Assembly: GCA_900547315.1 (NCBI GenBank)
Contig: URGI01000100.1
Span: 1 to 5,283 of the forward strand
DNA length: 5,283 nucleotides
DNA from: an uncultured Eubacteriales bacterium
GTDB taxonomy: Bacteria; Bacillota; Clostridia; Oscillospirales; Oscillospiraceae
Direction of reading: 5' to 3'
Below are positions 1 through 5,272 of the stretch, piece after piece; the stretch's first letter is position 1, and every line of letters begins with the position of its first letter. Below the pieces are notes generated by a model. It was not told the DNA's origin and searched no databases. It saw nothing but the letters and a program-made list of their open reading frames with translations. Made by a program: the position numbers and the translations under genes.

Positions 1-50
1 AGCCAAGGGCTGCTATATAAATCCCTCGCGTTTTTTGTAACATACCACAA

Positions 51-79
51 TTGTTTTTTCACTGCGGGCATGGTATAAA
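51..79 (+). promoter_or_regulatory. Predicted sigma-A promoter of bioY
   Basis: A -35 element TTGTTT (51-56) lies 17 bp upstream of a -10 element TATAAA (74-79). The -10 is preceded by TG at 71-72, giving an extended -10 (TGGTATAAA). Transcription would start near 86, leaving a leader of about 34 nt before the bioY ATG. A 6-bp inverted repeat, ATACCA (42-47) and TGGTAT (71-76), flanks the -35 and overlaps the -10. It could be an operator but is short enough to be chance. Confidence 0.6.
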
Positions 80-119
80 TAACGGCGGTTTTGAATAACT
101 GAAAACGCTGGTGAAAAAC

Positions 120-659
120 ATGAGTAAAACCAATACACGTATGCTGCTGCGCTGCGCAGTGTTCGCCGCGCTCACCGCCGTCGGCGCGTTTATACGCATC
201 CCCTTCGCGCTCTCCTCCATCACGCTGCAATTTTTCTTCACGGCAATGGCGGGGCTGGTTCTCGGCGCGCGCTGGGGCGCGGCATCGCAGGCGATATATG
301 TTCTGCTCGGTCTGGCAGGTCTGCCTATCTTCTCCGCCGGCGGCGGGGCAGGCTACATCTTCTACCCCTCATTCGGCTTCCTGCTCGGCCTTATCCCTGC
401 GGCATATGTGACAGGTCGGCTCTGCGGCGGCTGCAAACGCCCCGCGCGTATCGCCCTCGCCTGTGCCGCCGGTCTAGGTGTGCTGTATCTGGTGGGGCTG
501 CCGTACATGGCGCTCATATTCGGCGTCTACCGTGGGACGCCGCTCCCCTTCTGGCGGCTCATCCGGGACGGGATGCTTATCTTCCTCCCCGGCGACGCGC
601 TGAAGATCGCCGCCTGCGTATTCCTCGCGCCGCAGCTGATAAAGCGGATACCGGCATAA
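120..659 (+). CDS. bioY: BioY family biotin ECF transporter S component
   Basis: This is the substrate-binding membrane subunit (S component) of an energy-coupling factor transporter for biotin; it captures biotin at the cytoplasmic membrane. The protein is about 179 aa, the usual BioY length, with roughly six hydrophobic segments. Family signatures are an N-terminal block with GAFIRIPF and ITLQFFFTAMAGLVLG (about residues 22-49), the glycine-rich GLAGLPIFSAGGGAGYIF followed by FGFLLG (about 64-90), and FLPGDALKI near the C terminus. ATG at 120 is chosen over an in-frame GTG at 111 because GGTG lies 7 nt before it and nothing precedes the GTG, but both sites are weak. No ATPase or T-component genes adjoin it, so I infer that it uses a shared ECF module encoded elsewhere. 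It converges on the next gene and has its own promoter. No recognisable BirA operator is present. The family call is firm; biotin as substrate is inferred from the family. Confidence 0.93.
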   Translation: MSKTNTRMLLRCAVFAALTAVGAFIRIPFALSSITLQFFFTAMAGLVLGARWGAASQAIYVLLGLAGLPIFSAGGGAGYIFYPSFGFLLGLIPAAYVTGRLCGGCKRPARIALACAAGLGVLYLVGLPYMALIFGVYRGTPLPFWRLIRDGMLIFLPGDALKIAACVFLAPQLIKRIPA

Positions 660-662
660 TAT

Positions 663-692
663 CAAACCCGCCTGAAGTTTCAGGCGGGTTTG
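663..692. terminator. Shared hairpin terminator between convergent bioY and MFS genes
   Basis: CAAACCCGCCTGAA (663-676) and TTCAGGCGGGTTTG (679-692) are exact reverse complements, giving a strong stem of at least 12 bp with a tight loop. On the + strand it is followed by a T-rich stretch (GCTTGTTTTCTTTTC), so it fits best as the bioY terminator. The - strand side is less T-rich (ATATTAT). The stop codon of the convergent MFS gene (680-682) lies inside the right arm, so the hairpin probably ends transcripts from both sides. Confidence 0.85.
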
Positions 693-1837
693 CTTGTTTT
701 CTTTTCAAGGCGCTCGAACATTACTGCCATCAGCGCAAGCAGCGCGGCGATGTACACCGGCAGCAGCCAAGCCCCGATATATCCGGCGAGCAGGCCAAAG
801 AGCGGCGGCATCAGGCATGTCCCTACATAGGCGCTCGCCATCTGCACGCCGATTATAGCCTGTGATCTCTCGGCGCCGAAGTGCGCCGGAGTCGAGTGTA
901 TTATGCTGGGGTATATCGGCGCGGAGCCGATCCCGAGCAGCACGAAGCCCGCAAGCGCGACCTTCTGCGCTGGCAGGAACAGCATAAGCGTCCCCACCGC
1001 GATAAGGACCTCTCCCGCTCTGACCAGGCTGCGGTCAGAAAAGCGCAGCGTCATAAAGCCGTTTACCGCGCGCCCCGCGGTTATCCCTATGAAATACAGC
1101 CCTGCAAAGCTTGCCGCAGTCTCCGCGTCCACTCCGCGCGTCAGCACAAGATAGCTCCCTGCCCAGAGTCCGGCTGTCTGCTCCAGCGCGCAGTAGCAGA
1201 AGAAACACAGCATTACCTCCTTCGCCCCGCGGATGCTCACGATCTCGCGCAGGCTCAGAGCGCGCGCCGTTTCACCCTCATGCGCCGACTGCGGCTTTTT
1301 CCACAGCGGCAGGCTGATCAGCAGGATCAGCGTCAGGCCGAGCTGGATATATGAGATGTCTCTGTACCCGCTCTGCCACCCGCGCCCTGCGGTCAGCGCG
1401 GCGCTCATTATCAGCGGCCCGACGGACGCGCCGACGCCCCACATGCAGTGCAGCCAGCTCATGTGGCGGCTGGCGTAATGGAGGGCGACGTAGTTATTCA
1501 GCGAGGCATCCACGCTCCCAGCGCCAAGCCCGTATGGTATCGCAAAGACGATAAGCATGGCAAATCCCCCGCTTATCGAAAAGCCGAAGAGCGCCGCCGC
1601 TGTCATCGCAACGCTTACCGCCGTGACAAGCCCAGTCCCGAAGCGGCGCGTCAGCCGCTCGCTCATAAGGCTTGAAACTATCGTGCCCGCCGCGATGGTC
1701 ATCGATATCGCTCCGGCGTACGACACTGGAACGTTCAGTTCCGGATAAATGCTCGGCCACGCTGCGCCCAGCAGGGAGTCCGGCAGGCCGAGGCTTATAA
1801 ACGCAAGATATATGACCGCGAGCAGAAGCTGTATCAT
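680..1837 (-). CDS. Major facilitator superfamily transporter, FucP/YbjJ-like, substrate unknown
   Basis: This is a 12-helix secondary transporter of the inner membrane, about 385 aa, a typical MFS length. Visible family features, numbered from the chosen start, are GLPDSLLGAAWP in helix 1 (17-28), a variant loop 2-3 motif SERLTRRFGTG (59-69), GAGSVDASLNNYVALHY (105-121), SWLHCMWGVGASVGP (127-141), a polar central loop (about 180-200) and GIGSAPIYPSIIHSTP (302-317). These blocks resemble uncharacterised Firmicutes MFS proteins distantly related to sugar permeases of the FucP type; the substrate cannot be read from the sequence. The longest frame starts at 1843, but AGGAG (1844-1848) abuts that ATG and is 6 nt from the ATG ending at 1837, so the latter is preferred. 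A terminator hairpin for the upstream RNA ends about 20 bases before the start, so how this gene is transcribed is unclear. It has no enzyme gene beside it to hint at a substrate. Confidence 0.88.
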   Translation of the reverse strand: MIQLLLAVIYLAFISLGLPDSLLGAAWPSIYPELNVPVSYAGAISMTIAAGTIVSSLMSERLTRRFGTGLVTAVSVAMTAAALFGFSISGGFAMLIVFAIPYGLGAGSVDASLNNYVALHYASRHMSWLHCMWGVGASVGPLIMSAALTAGRGWQSGYRDISYIQLGLTLILLISLPLWKKPQSAHEGETARALSLREIVSIRGAKEVMLCFFCYCALEQTAGLWAGSYLVLTRGVDAETAASFAGLYFIGITAGRAVNGFMTLRFSDRSLVRAGEVLIAVGTLMLFLPAQKVALAGFVLLGIGSAPIYPSIIHSTPAHFGAERSQAIIGVQMASAYVGTCLMPPLFGLLAGYIGAWLLPVYIAALLALMAVMFERLEKKTSKPA

Positions 1838-1855
1838 ATCCATCTCCTATCTGGT

Positions 1856-1887
1856 ATAAAAAGCTCCGGCAGCAAAAGCTGCCGGAG
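1856..1887 (-). terminator. Intrinsic terminator of the 6S-like RNA
   Basis: A perfect 10-bp stem, CTCCGGCAGC (1864-1873) with GCTGCCGGAG (1878-1887), has a 4-nt loop. On the - strand it is followed by CTTTTTAT (1863-1856), a classical U tract. It ends transcription from the RNA gene upstream and lies immediately before the MFS gene's ribosome binding site, so it separates the two or acts as an attenuator for the transporter. Confidence 0.85.
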
Positions 1888-1911
1888 TGTCCCGCAGATG
1901 CCGTGCCGGCC

Positions 1912-2108
1912 CAATTATAACCTGCACAAATTAGCAGGTGGGTCGCCTAAGTTCTGTTTCGCTGCTTCCAACGTCCGGCCTGTGCCGGGAGGCCTGCAAT
2001 CCGCAGATTCAAGTCGGCATCCCTTATAAGGAATGTGGGTTTAATGGGCCGTGAAGTCCGTGATCGGACAGCACGAACACAGCAGGAACCGTTTTTCTGT
2101 ACAAGTCC
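1912..2108 (-). ncRNA. ssrS: Probable 6S RNA (SsrS), clostridial type
   Basis: About 320 bases without a protein gene carry a promoter, a highly structured segment and an intrinsic terminator, all on the - strand. Read 5' to 3', the segment contains TTCCTGCTGTGTTCGTGC, then AAGGGATGCCGACTT, then GGAAGCAGCGAAACAGAAC, then TTAGGCGACCCACCTGC. I recall this order as that of clostridial 6S RNAs. A long-range closing helix supports a rod-like fold: 1951-1964 (a continuous 14 nt) pairs with 2086-2089, 2079-2081, 2075-2077 and 2069-2072, separated only by small bulges. Local hairpins include 2056-2060 with 2065-2069. 6S RNA mimics an open promoter and sequesters the housekeeping RNA polymerase holoenzyme, and it serves as template for short product RNAs. 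The ends are approximate: the primary transcript probably runs from about 2115 to the terminator at 1856. Identity rests on remembered motifs, so another structured RNA remains possible. RNase P RNA and SRP RNA do not fit because their core motifs are missing. Confidence 0.68.
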
Positions 2109-2115
2109 CCGTCCG

Positions 2116-2137
2116 CGGTATAGTATATTCTATGCCG
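2116..2137. repeat. Imperfect dyad over the RNA gene promoter
   Basis: CGGTATAG (2116-2123) and CTATGCCG (2130-2137) are inverted repeats with one mismatch, separated by TATATT. The element overlaps the predicted -10 and start region of the 6S-like RNA. It could be an operator or a chance consequence of the AT-rich promoter core. It has no following T run, so it is a poor terminator candidate for the DUF1292 gene upstream. Confidence 0.4.
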
Positions 2138-2150
2138 TATCGGGCGGGAA
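2122..2150 (-). promoter_or_regulatory. Predicted promoter of the 6S-like RNA
   Basis: On the - strand a good -10, TATACT (2127-2122), lies 17 bp downstream of a poor -35 region (TTCCCG, 2150-2145). Transcription would start near 2115, about 10-25 bases before the conserved RNA motifs. The weak -35 lowers confidence in the exact elements, but placement just upstream of the structured RNA is right. Confidence 0.5.
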
Positions 2151-2167
2151 AATACCGTGGGTGAGGA

Positions 2168-2470
2168 TTATTCCTCTTCCCCGTTCTCGCTCTCGTCCTC
2201 GTCGTCGAAGAGGAGAACCATGAAGCGCTCATACACGTCCTGAAGCTGAGCTTCGTCGTCGATAGACTCGAAAATCTCCTCGCCGGACTCGTCAAGCACC
2301 GAACGCAGGATTATCATGCCGTAATCCGGATCGTTCTCGTCCATATCCGCAGGAAGGAAAGCCTTATAGGTTTCCCCGTTATAATCCATAGTGTCAAGCA
2401 CTTCAAGTTCAAACTCGGTGCCGTCGTCATCCACGATAGTGATAAAATCGCTGCCGAAATCTTCGCTCAT
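2168..2470 (-). CDS. DUF1292 domain protein (UPF0473/YrzB family)
   Basis: This is a small acidic cytosolic protein of 100 aa with no membrane segment or signal peptide. The family pattern is clear: an N-terminal strand block ITIVDDDGTEFELEVLDT (about 10-27), then YNGETYKAFLPADM, then an ILRSVLDESGEEIFESI block (about 54-70) and a final helix ending in VYERFMVLLFDD. The last dozen residues are almost all Asp, Glu, Ser or Asn. Family function is unknown; in many Firmicutes it sits in the alaS-ruvX-yrzB cluster, but here it stands alone. The start is well supported by GGAGGAA (2481-2475), 4-6 nt from the ATG. It has its own promoter at 2537-2565. No terminator is visible between it and the RNA gene, so its transcript may run into that gene. 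Confidence 0.92.
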   Translation of the reverse strand: MSEDFGSDFITIVDDDGTEFELEVLDTMDYNGETYKAFLPADMDENDPDYGMIILRSVLDESGEEIFESIDDEAQLQDVYERFMVLLFDDEDESENGEEE

Positions 2471-2536
2471 AATGTTCCTCCGCGCGGTAATACCGCTGAC
2501 TCAAATTTAAGTAGCTTCATCGCTGTCTCTGCTTAT

Positions 2537-2565
2537 AATATATACTAACTCCGGCAAGAAATCAA
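2537..2565 (-). promoter_or_regulatory. Predicted sigma-A promoter of the DUF1292 gene
   Basis: On the - strand TTGATT (2565-2560) and TATATT (2542-2537) are separated by exactly 17 bp, a near-consensus housekeeping promoter. Transcription would start near 2530, giving a leader of about 60 nt. The leader holds a small palindrome, GCGGTA-A-TACCGC (2484-2496), three bases upstream of the ribosome binding site; it may fold weakly. The promoter starts only about 20 bases after the stop codon of the MFS gene upstream. Confidence 0.72.
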
Positions 2566-2584
2566 GGGATATATTAAATTGCCC

Positions 2585-3835
2585 TCAGCTCTGCTCCGCC
2601 TGCTTCTTTCTGAGTCTGGACGAAGCGATGTAAAGCGGGATCGCCGCAAGCTGCGCCGCGACCGACACCGCGACCATGGCAGGGATGCTCACGTCATAGA
2701 GCACGCCGAGCAGCCAACTGCCTAGGAACCAGAACGCGCCGAATGAGCACTCAAAGATGCCGTAGCCAGTGGCGCGGCTGGTTTTCGGTACCATGCTTGT
2801 GACCGCGGCCTTGAGAATCGATTCCTGCGCGCCCATGCCAACGCCCCAGAGCGCCACGCCGAGCAACAGCATCGGCACTGAGTCAAACATGAACACGAAC
2901 ACCGCGAACGGCGCGGATATGAGCGTTGACCACACCAGCGCGCGTACGCCGCGCTTATCGTACATCAGTCCGAATATGAGCGCCGCCACGGCGTCGACCA
3001 GCATCGCCCCGGCGTACAGCAGCGGCAGAGTACCTGTCGTGACGAGTGAGCCTGTCTCCGCAAGGCCGCCGCTCAGGTGCGCATAGGTGCGCGAAACGTG
3101 CATGATTATTATAGAATAGTCAATAAAGCCGAAGGCAAACAGGCTTATACCGGCGATATAGAGCACGAACTCCTTCTTCATCTTGAACGGGATGAATTCC
3201 TTCGGTTCCGGCTCGAAGTGCTCCGGATTCGGGAACTTATAGCGCGTGATGATGAGCAGTATCAGCGTCATGGCTCCCGGAATCGCCAGAACGGCAAAGC
3301 AGGTGGAATACACCTCAAAGGTCGTGCCGTCGGTCTTGAACAGCATCACGAGATACAGCAGCACTGGGCCGAGGAACGCGCCTATCTGGTCGAGCACCTC
3401 CTGTATTCCGAAGCTCTTGCCGACGCCCTCCTGAGACGCCGCGAAGGACATTATCGTATCCTTTGCCGGCTTCTTTATCGCCTTGCCCATGCGCTGGATG
3501 ACCAGCAGCGCGCAGGCCGCTATCCAGCCGTGCTCGCCCACCAGCGCGAGCGCCGGAACAGCGAGGACGTCCAGAACGTAGCCGAGAATCGTCATCGGCC
3601 AATAGTGCTTCGTCTTGTCCGTGAGCTTGCCGAAAACGTAGCGCATCGAGTACCCGATAAGCTCGCCGAGTCCCGACACGAAGCCGATCGTCGCCGCCGA
3701 CGCGCCCAGAAGCGACAGGTACGCCCCGCGTATGCTGGACGCACCTTCATGGGTCATATCCGAAAAAAGGCTCACTATCCCGAACAGGATTATAAACAGC
3801 ATCGCCTGTGACAGCTTCTTTTTATTCTCTTTCAT
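2585..3835 (-). CDS. MFS transporter in a marR operon, probable efflux pump
   Basis: This is a 416-aa, 12-helix MFS protein of the inner membrane. It opens with a short basic N terminus and SSIRGAYLSLLGASAATIGFV (33-53). It carries the loop 2-3 motif GKLTDKTK (69-76) and its counterpart GLMYDKRG (289-296) in the second half. The cytoplasmic stretch RMGKAIKKPAKDT (115-127) and GIQEVLDQIGAFLGP (143-157) are typical of an uncharacterised MFS family found in bacteria and archaea. A charged central loop with FPNPEHFEPEPKEF (201-214) separates the halves. Its ATG lies inside the end of the upstream MarR gene (14-base overlap), and GGAG is placed 6 nt before the start, so translation is probably coupled. 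Control by a MarR repressor suggests export of a small, perhaps phenolic or antibiotic, compound. That is inference from context; the family has no confirmed substrate that I can cite. No terminator is visible after the stop. Confidence 0.9.
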   Translation of the reverse strand: MKENKKKLSQAMLFIILFGIVSLFSDMTHEGASSIRGAYLSLLGASAATIGFVSGLGELIGYSMRYVFGKLTDKTKHYWPMTILGYVLDVLAVPALALVGEHGWIAACALLVIQRMGKAIKKPAKDTIMSFAASQEGVGKSFGIQEVLDQIGAFLGPVLLYLVMLFKTDGTTFEVYSTCFAVLAIPGAMTLILLIITRYKFPNPEHFEPEPKEFIPFKMKKEFVLYIAGISLFAFGFIDYSIIIMHVSRTYAHLSGGLAETGSLVTTGTLPLLYAGAMLVDAVAALIFGLMYDKRGVRALVWSTLISAPFAVFVFMFDSVPMLLLGVALWGVGMGAQESILKAAVTSMVPKTSRATGYGIFECSFGAFWFLGSWLLGVLYDVSIPAMVAVSVAAQLAAIPLYIASSRLRKKQAEQS

Positions 3836-4301
3836 TTTCGTCTCCGCCCTTCAATATACCGGTCATTTCAGAAAAATCCGACTTGCTCTCGGCCTTGCAG
3901 CGGCGGTAAAGCACGTCAAGTATGCGCGCAAACTCCGCCGCGTCTGCATCACTCAGCGGCTCCAGCAGCCATTCGTAAAAGCGCGTCTCGATCTGCGCCT
4001 TTGAGCTTTTCAGCCCATCCGCCTTCTCCGTCGCATAGAGTCTGCGGCTCCTGCCGTCGTCCTCGTTATCACGGCGGACGATGTAACCCTTTGCCTCAAG
4101 ATTCGCCGCCTGCCGCGCAACCGCGCCCTTGTCAAGCCCGGTGATGCGGCACACTCCGGCCTGCGTGATTCCGGGGTTCTTGCGCACCGCGTGTATCACG
4201 TCAAATTCCGACGCACCTATCCCCTCCTCGCGCAGCTGCCGCACGGTGAATTTGCTGACCTCCCGCGCTATTTTTGTTATCTTCCTTTCGGTAATATCCA
4301 T
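3822..4301 (-). CDS. MarR-family winged-helix transcriptional regulator
   Basis: This is a cytosolic dimeric repressor of about 159 aa. Numbered from the preferred start, the winged helix-turn-helix spans about 30-92: SEFDVIHAVRKNPGITQAGV leads into the recognition helix GLDKGAVARQAANLEAKGYI (55-74), and the wing RRDNEDDGRSRRLY (76-89) keeps the D-x-x-D-G-R-S-R core typical of MarR. Flanking helices supply the dimer interface. The longest frame would start at 4334, but that ATG has no ribosome binding site and falls about 3 nt from the predicted transcript start, inside the operator. The ATG ending at 4301 has TTGGAGG with a 5-nt gap, so it is preferred. The gene overlaps the downstream MFS transporter by 14 bases, forming a two-gene operon that it very likely represses along with itself. 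The inducing ligand is unknown. Confidence 0.93.
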   Translation of the reverse strand: MDITERKITKIAREVSKFTVRQLREEGIGASEFDVIHAVRKNPGITQAGVCRITGLDKGAVARQAANLEAKGYIVRRDNEDDGRSRRLYATEKADGLKSSKAQIETRFYEWLLEPLSDADAAEFARILDVLYRRCKAESKSDFSEMTGILKGGDENERE

Positions 4302-4316
4302 ACGTGCCTCCAATTT

Positions 4317-4357
4317 GGTTGTATCATCAACCATTTCGATTAGATGATACTACAACC
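4317..4357. promoter_or_regulatory. Predicted MarR operator palindrome
   Basis: GTATCATC (4321-4328) and GATGATAC (4343-4350) are perfect 8-bp inverted repeats around a 14-bp spacer. The symmetry continues outward: GGTT (4317-4320) on the left and AACC (4354-4357) on the right, offset by a 3-bp TAC duplication (4351-4353). The right arm contains the marR -10 element and the left arm lies just past the transcript start, so a bound dimer would block RNA polymerase. Assignment to this MarR protein is inferred from position. Confidence 0.72.
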
Positions 4358-4371
4358 TTTTTCTTTGTCAA
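4344..4371 (-). promoter_or_regulatory. Predicted promoter of the marR-MFS operon
   Basis: On the - strand a consensus -35 TTGACA (4371-4366) is followed after 16 bp by TATCAT (4349-4344), which matches the -10 consensus at five of six positions. Transcription would begin near 4337, giving a leader of about 35 nt to the ATG at 4301. The -10 lies within the palindromic operator, which points to autorepression. Confidence 0.75.
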
Positions 4372-4383
4372 GGGGTATATATA

Positions 4384-4418
4384 AAAAACTGCCTGCATGA
4401 GACATGCAGACAGTTTTT
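4384..4418 (-). terminator. Intrinsic terminator of the DUF975 gene
   Basis: The arms at 4384-4399 and 4403-4418 pair over 16 positions with one C/A mismatch around an AGA loop. On the - strand the stem ends in a run of T. It lies about 20 bases after the DUF975 stop codon and just upstream of the marR promoter, insulating that operon. The symmetric A and T runs would also let it work on the + strand, where no gene is seen. Confidence 0.87.
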
Positions 4419-4437
4419 GTTATTAGTTTCAGGGGAA

Positions 4438-5217
4438 TCAGTTCTCCCAAGGATGCTCCTCGTGCGGTTCGTCCTGCGCGCTGCCGTCTCCCGGAATTGC
4501 GCCGGGCGCGTTCGTGCCGGTAAGCGTGGTGTAGTACAGAGCGTAGGTCATCTGGGTGTACGGAACGACCCATACGAGCACGAACAGGCCGACTATGGGG
4601 ATGCCAGCCAGTATACACCAGCCTATAAAGCTCAGGTCAAGGACAAAAAGCTGCCCCTTATTGCCGCTCATAATGCGCTTGCTTTCGCGTATGCAGTCCA
4701 TCGCCGACATCTCCGGATGATCAAGCAGCAGATACAGCGCAAGCCGGTAGCGGTACGCGGCGATTATGCCGGGGACGACGAGCAGCAGCGACCACAGTGT
4801 GATGAACACGGTCTGGAGGATGTCGAGCCAGATGATGCGGAAGAACATTCCAAAGCCGTCAAGCAGGTTGCCGAAGCAGGACGCCTGCATGCGGATAGTG
4901 TTGAGCAGGAATATGGTGAAGCCCGCGCTGAGGACCATGCTGATGATGTTCAGCAGCAGACCGACAAATCGCATGCCAGAGTTTGGGACATGGTTCTCGA
5001 TAAGATACAAGGCTGAATCAACATCGCCCTGAGTTATATAATTGCTGTATTCGATCAGCTCATTTGTCGAAAAGTCAAGCCCGGACATCTTACCGGACAG
5101 CCACGAAATGAGAAGAATGAGCAAAACGTACACAAGTCCGACAACGATTGGCTGCGGCTTTGAGCTGCTTATAAGATTTTTCGCCTGCCGCTTGAGCGCT
5201 GGACGGTCGATATACAT
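4438..5217 (-). CDS. DUF975 family integral membrane protein
   Basis: This is a polytopic membrane protein of about 259 aa from an uncharacterised family common in Firmicutes. Numbered from the preferred start, a short basic N terminus with RPALKRQAKNLI (5-16) precedes a hydrophobic segment at about 24-40. A polar stretch of about 40 residues follows, probably outside the membrane, then hydrophobic segments near 83-107, 125-157 and 190-220. The best family marks are LLVVPGIIAAYRYRLALYLL (145-164) and the SKRIMSGNKGQLFVLDLSFIGW block (about 179-200). The C-terminal tail is Gly, Pro and acid rich. The longest frame starts at 5259, but that ATG lies within the predicted promoter and lacks a ribosome binding site; the ATG ending at 5217 is preceded by GGGGG with a 7-nt gap. 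Function and partners are unknown. It is a single-gene unit with its own promoter and terminator. Confidence 0.85.
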   Translation of the reverse strand: MYIDRPALKRQAKNLISSSKPQPIVVGLVYVLLILLISWLSGKMSGLDFSTNELIEYSNYITQGDVDSALYLIENHVPNSGMRFVGLLLNIISMVLSAGFTIFLLNTIRMQASCFGNLLDGFGMFFRIIWLDILQTVFITLWSLLLVVPGIIAAYRYRLALYLLLDHPEMSAMDCIRESKRIMSGNKGQLFVLDLSFIGWCILAGIPIVGLFVLVWVVPYTQMTYALYYTTLTGTNAPGAIPGDGSAQDEPHEEHPWEN

Positions 5218-5244
5218 GCGGATACCCCCGTTTTTGTTTTGATA

Positions 5245-5272
5245 TATATAATATACCATCGCATCAAGTCAA
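5245..5272 (-). promoter_or_regulatory. Predicted promoter of the DUF975 gene
   Basis: On the - strand TTGACT (5272-5267) and TATATA (5250-5245) are separated by 16 bp in an AT-rich stretch; the repeated TA steps allow a shifted -10. Transcription would start near 5238, about 20 nt before the ATG ending at 5217. This placement argues against the longer reading frame start at 5259. Confidence 0.6.

Noticed and set aside
12..40. Possible divergent - strand promoter, TTACAA (40-35) and TATAGC (17-12) with a 17-bp spacer
   Set aside because: The match is modest and any transcript would leave the window after a few bases, so no gene can be shown to use it.
35..95. TTGTAAC at 35-41 and GGTTTTGAA near 87-95 as a possible BirA operator for bioY
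   Set aside because: The half-sites are imperfect and far too widely separated compared with the usual spacer of about 14-16 bp.
881..1354. Open reading frame of 157 codons on the + strand opposite the first MFS gene, with several shorter ones nearby
   Set aside because: It is fully antisense to a clear transporter gene, is rich in Arg, Gln and His in low-complexity fashion and has no family resemblance; a shadow of GC-rich codon use.
1864..2115. RNase P RNA, SRP RNA or tmRNA as the identity of the structured RNA
   Set aside because: There is a GGAAGCAGC string like that of SRP RNA, but no GGAA-loop helix 8 context, no GAGGAAAGTCC of RNase P and no tRNA-like ends of tmRNA.
2484..2496. Palindrome GCGGTA-A-TACCGC in the DUF1292 leader as a regulatory hairpin
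   Set aside because: Only a four to five base-pair stem is realistic and the ribosome binding site next to it stays free, so I cannot support a function.
3077..3811. Open reading frame of 244 codons on the + strand opposite the second MFS gene
   Set aside because: It is antisense to a well-supported gene, its composition is dominated by Arg, His and Glu as expected for a reverse-frame artefact, and no promoter or ribosome binding site was recognised.
4417..5016. Open reading frame of 199 codons on the + strand opposite the DUF975 gene
   Set aside because: Antisense shadow; it would be preceded by the terminator at 4384-4418 and shows no recognisable domain.
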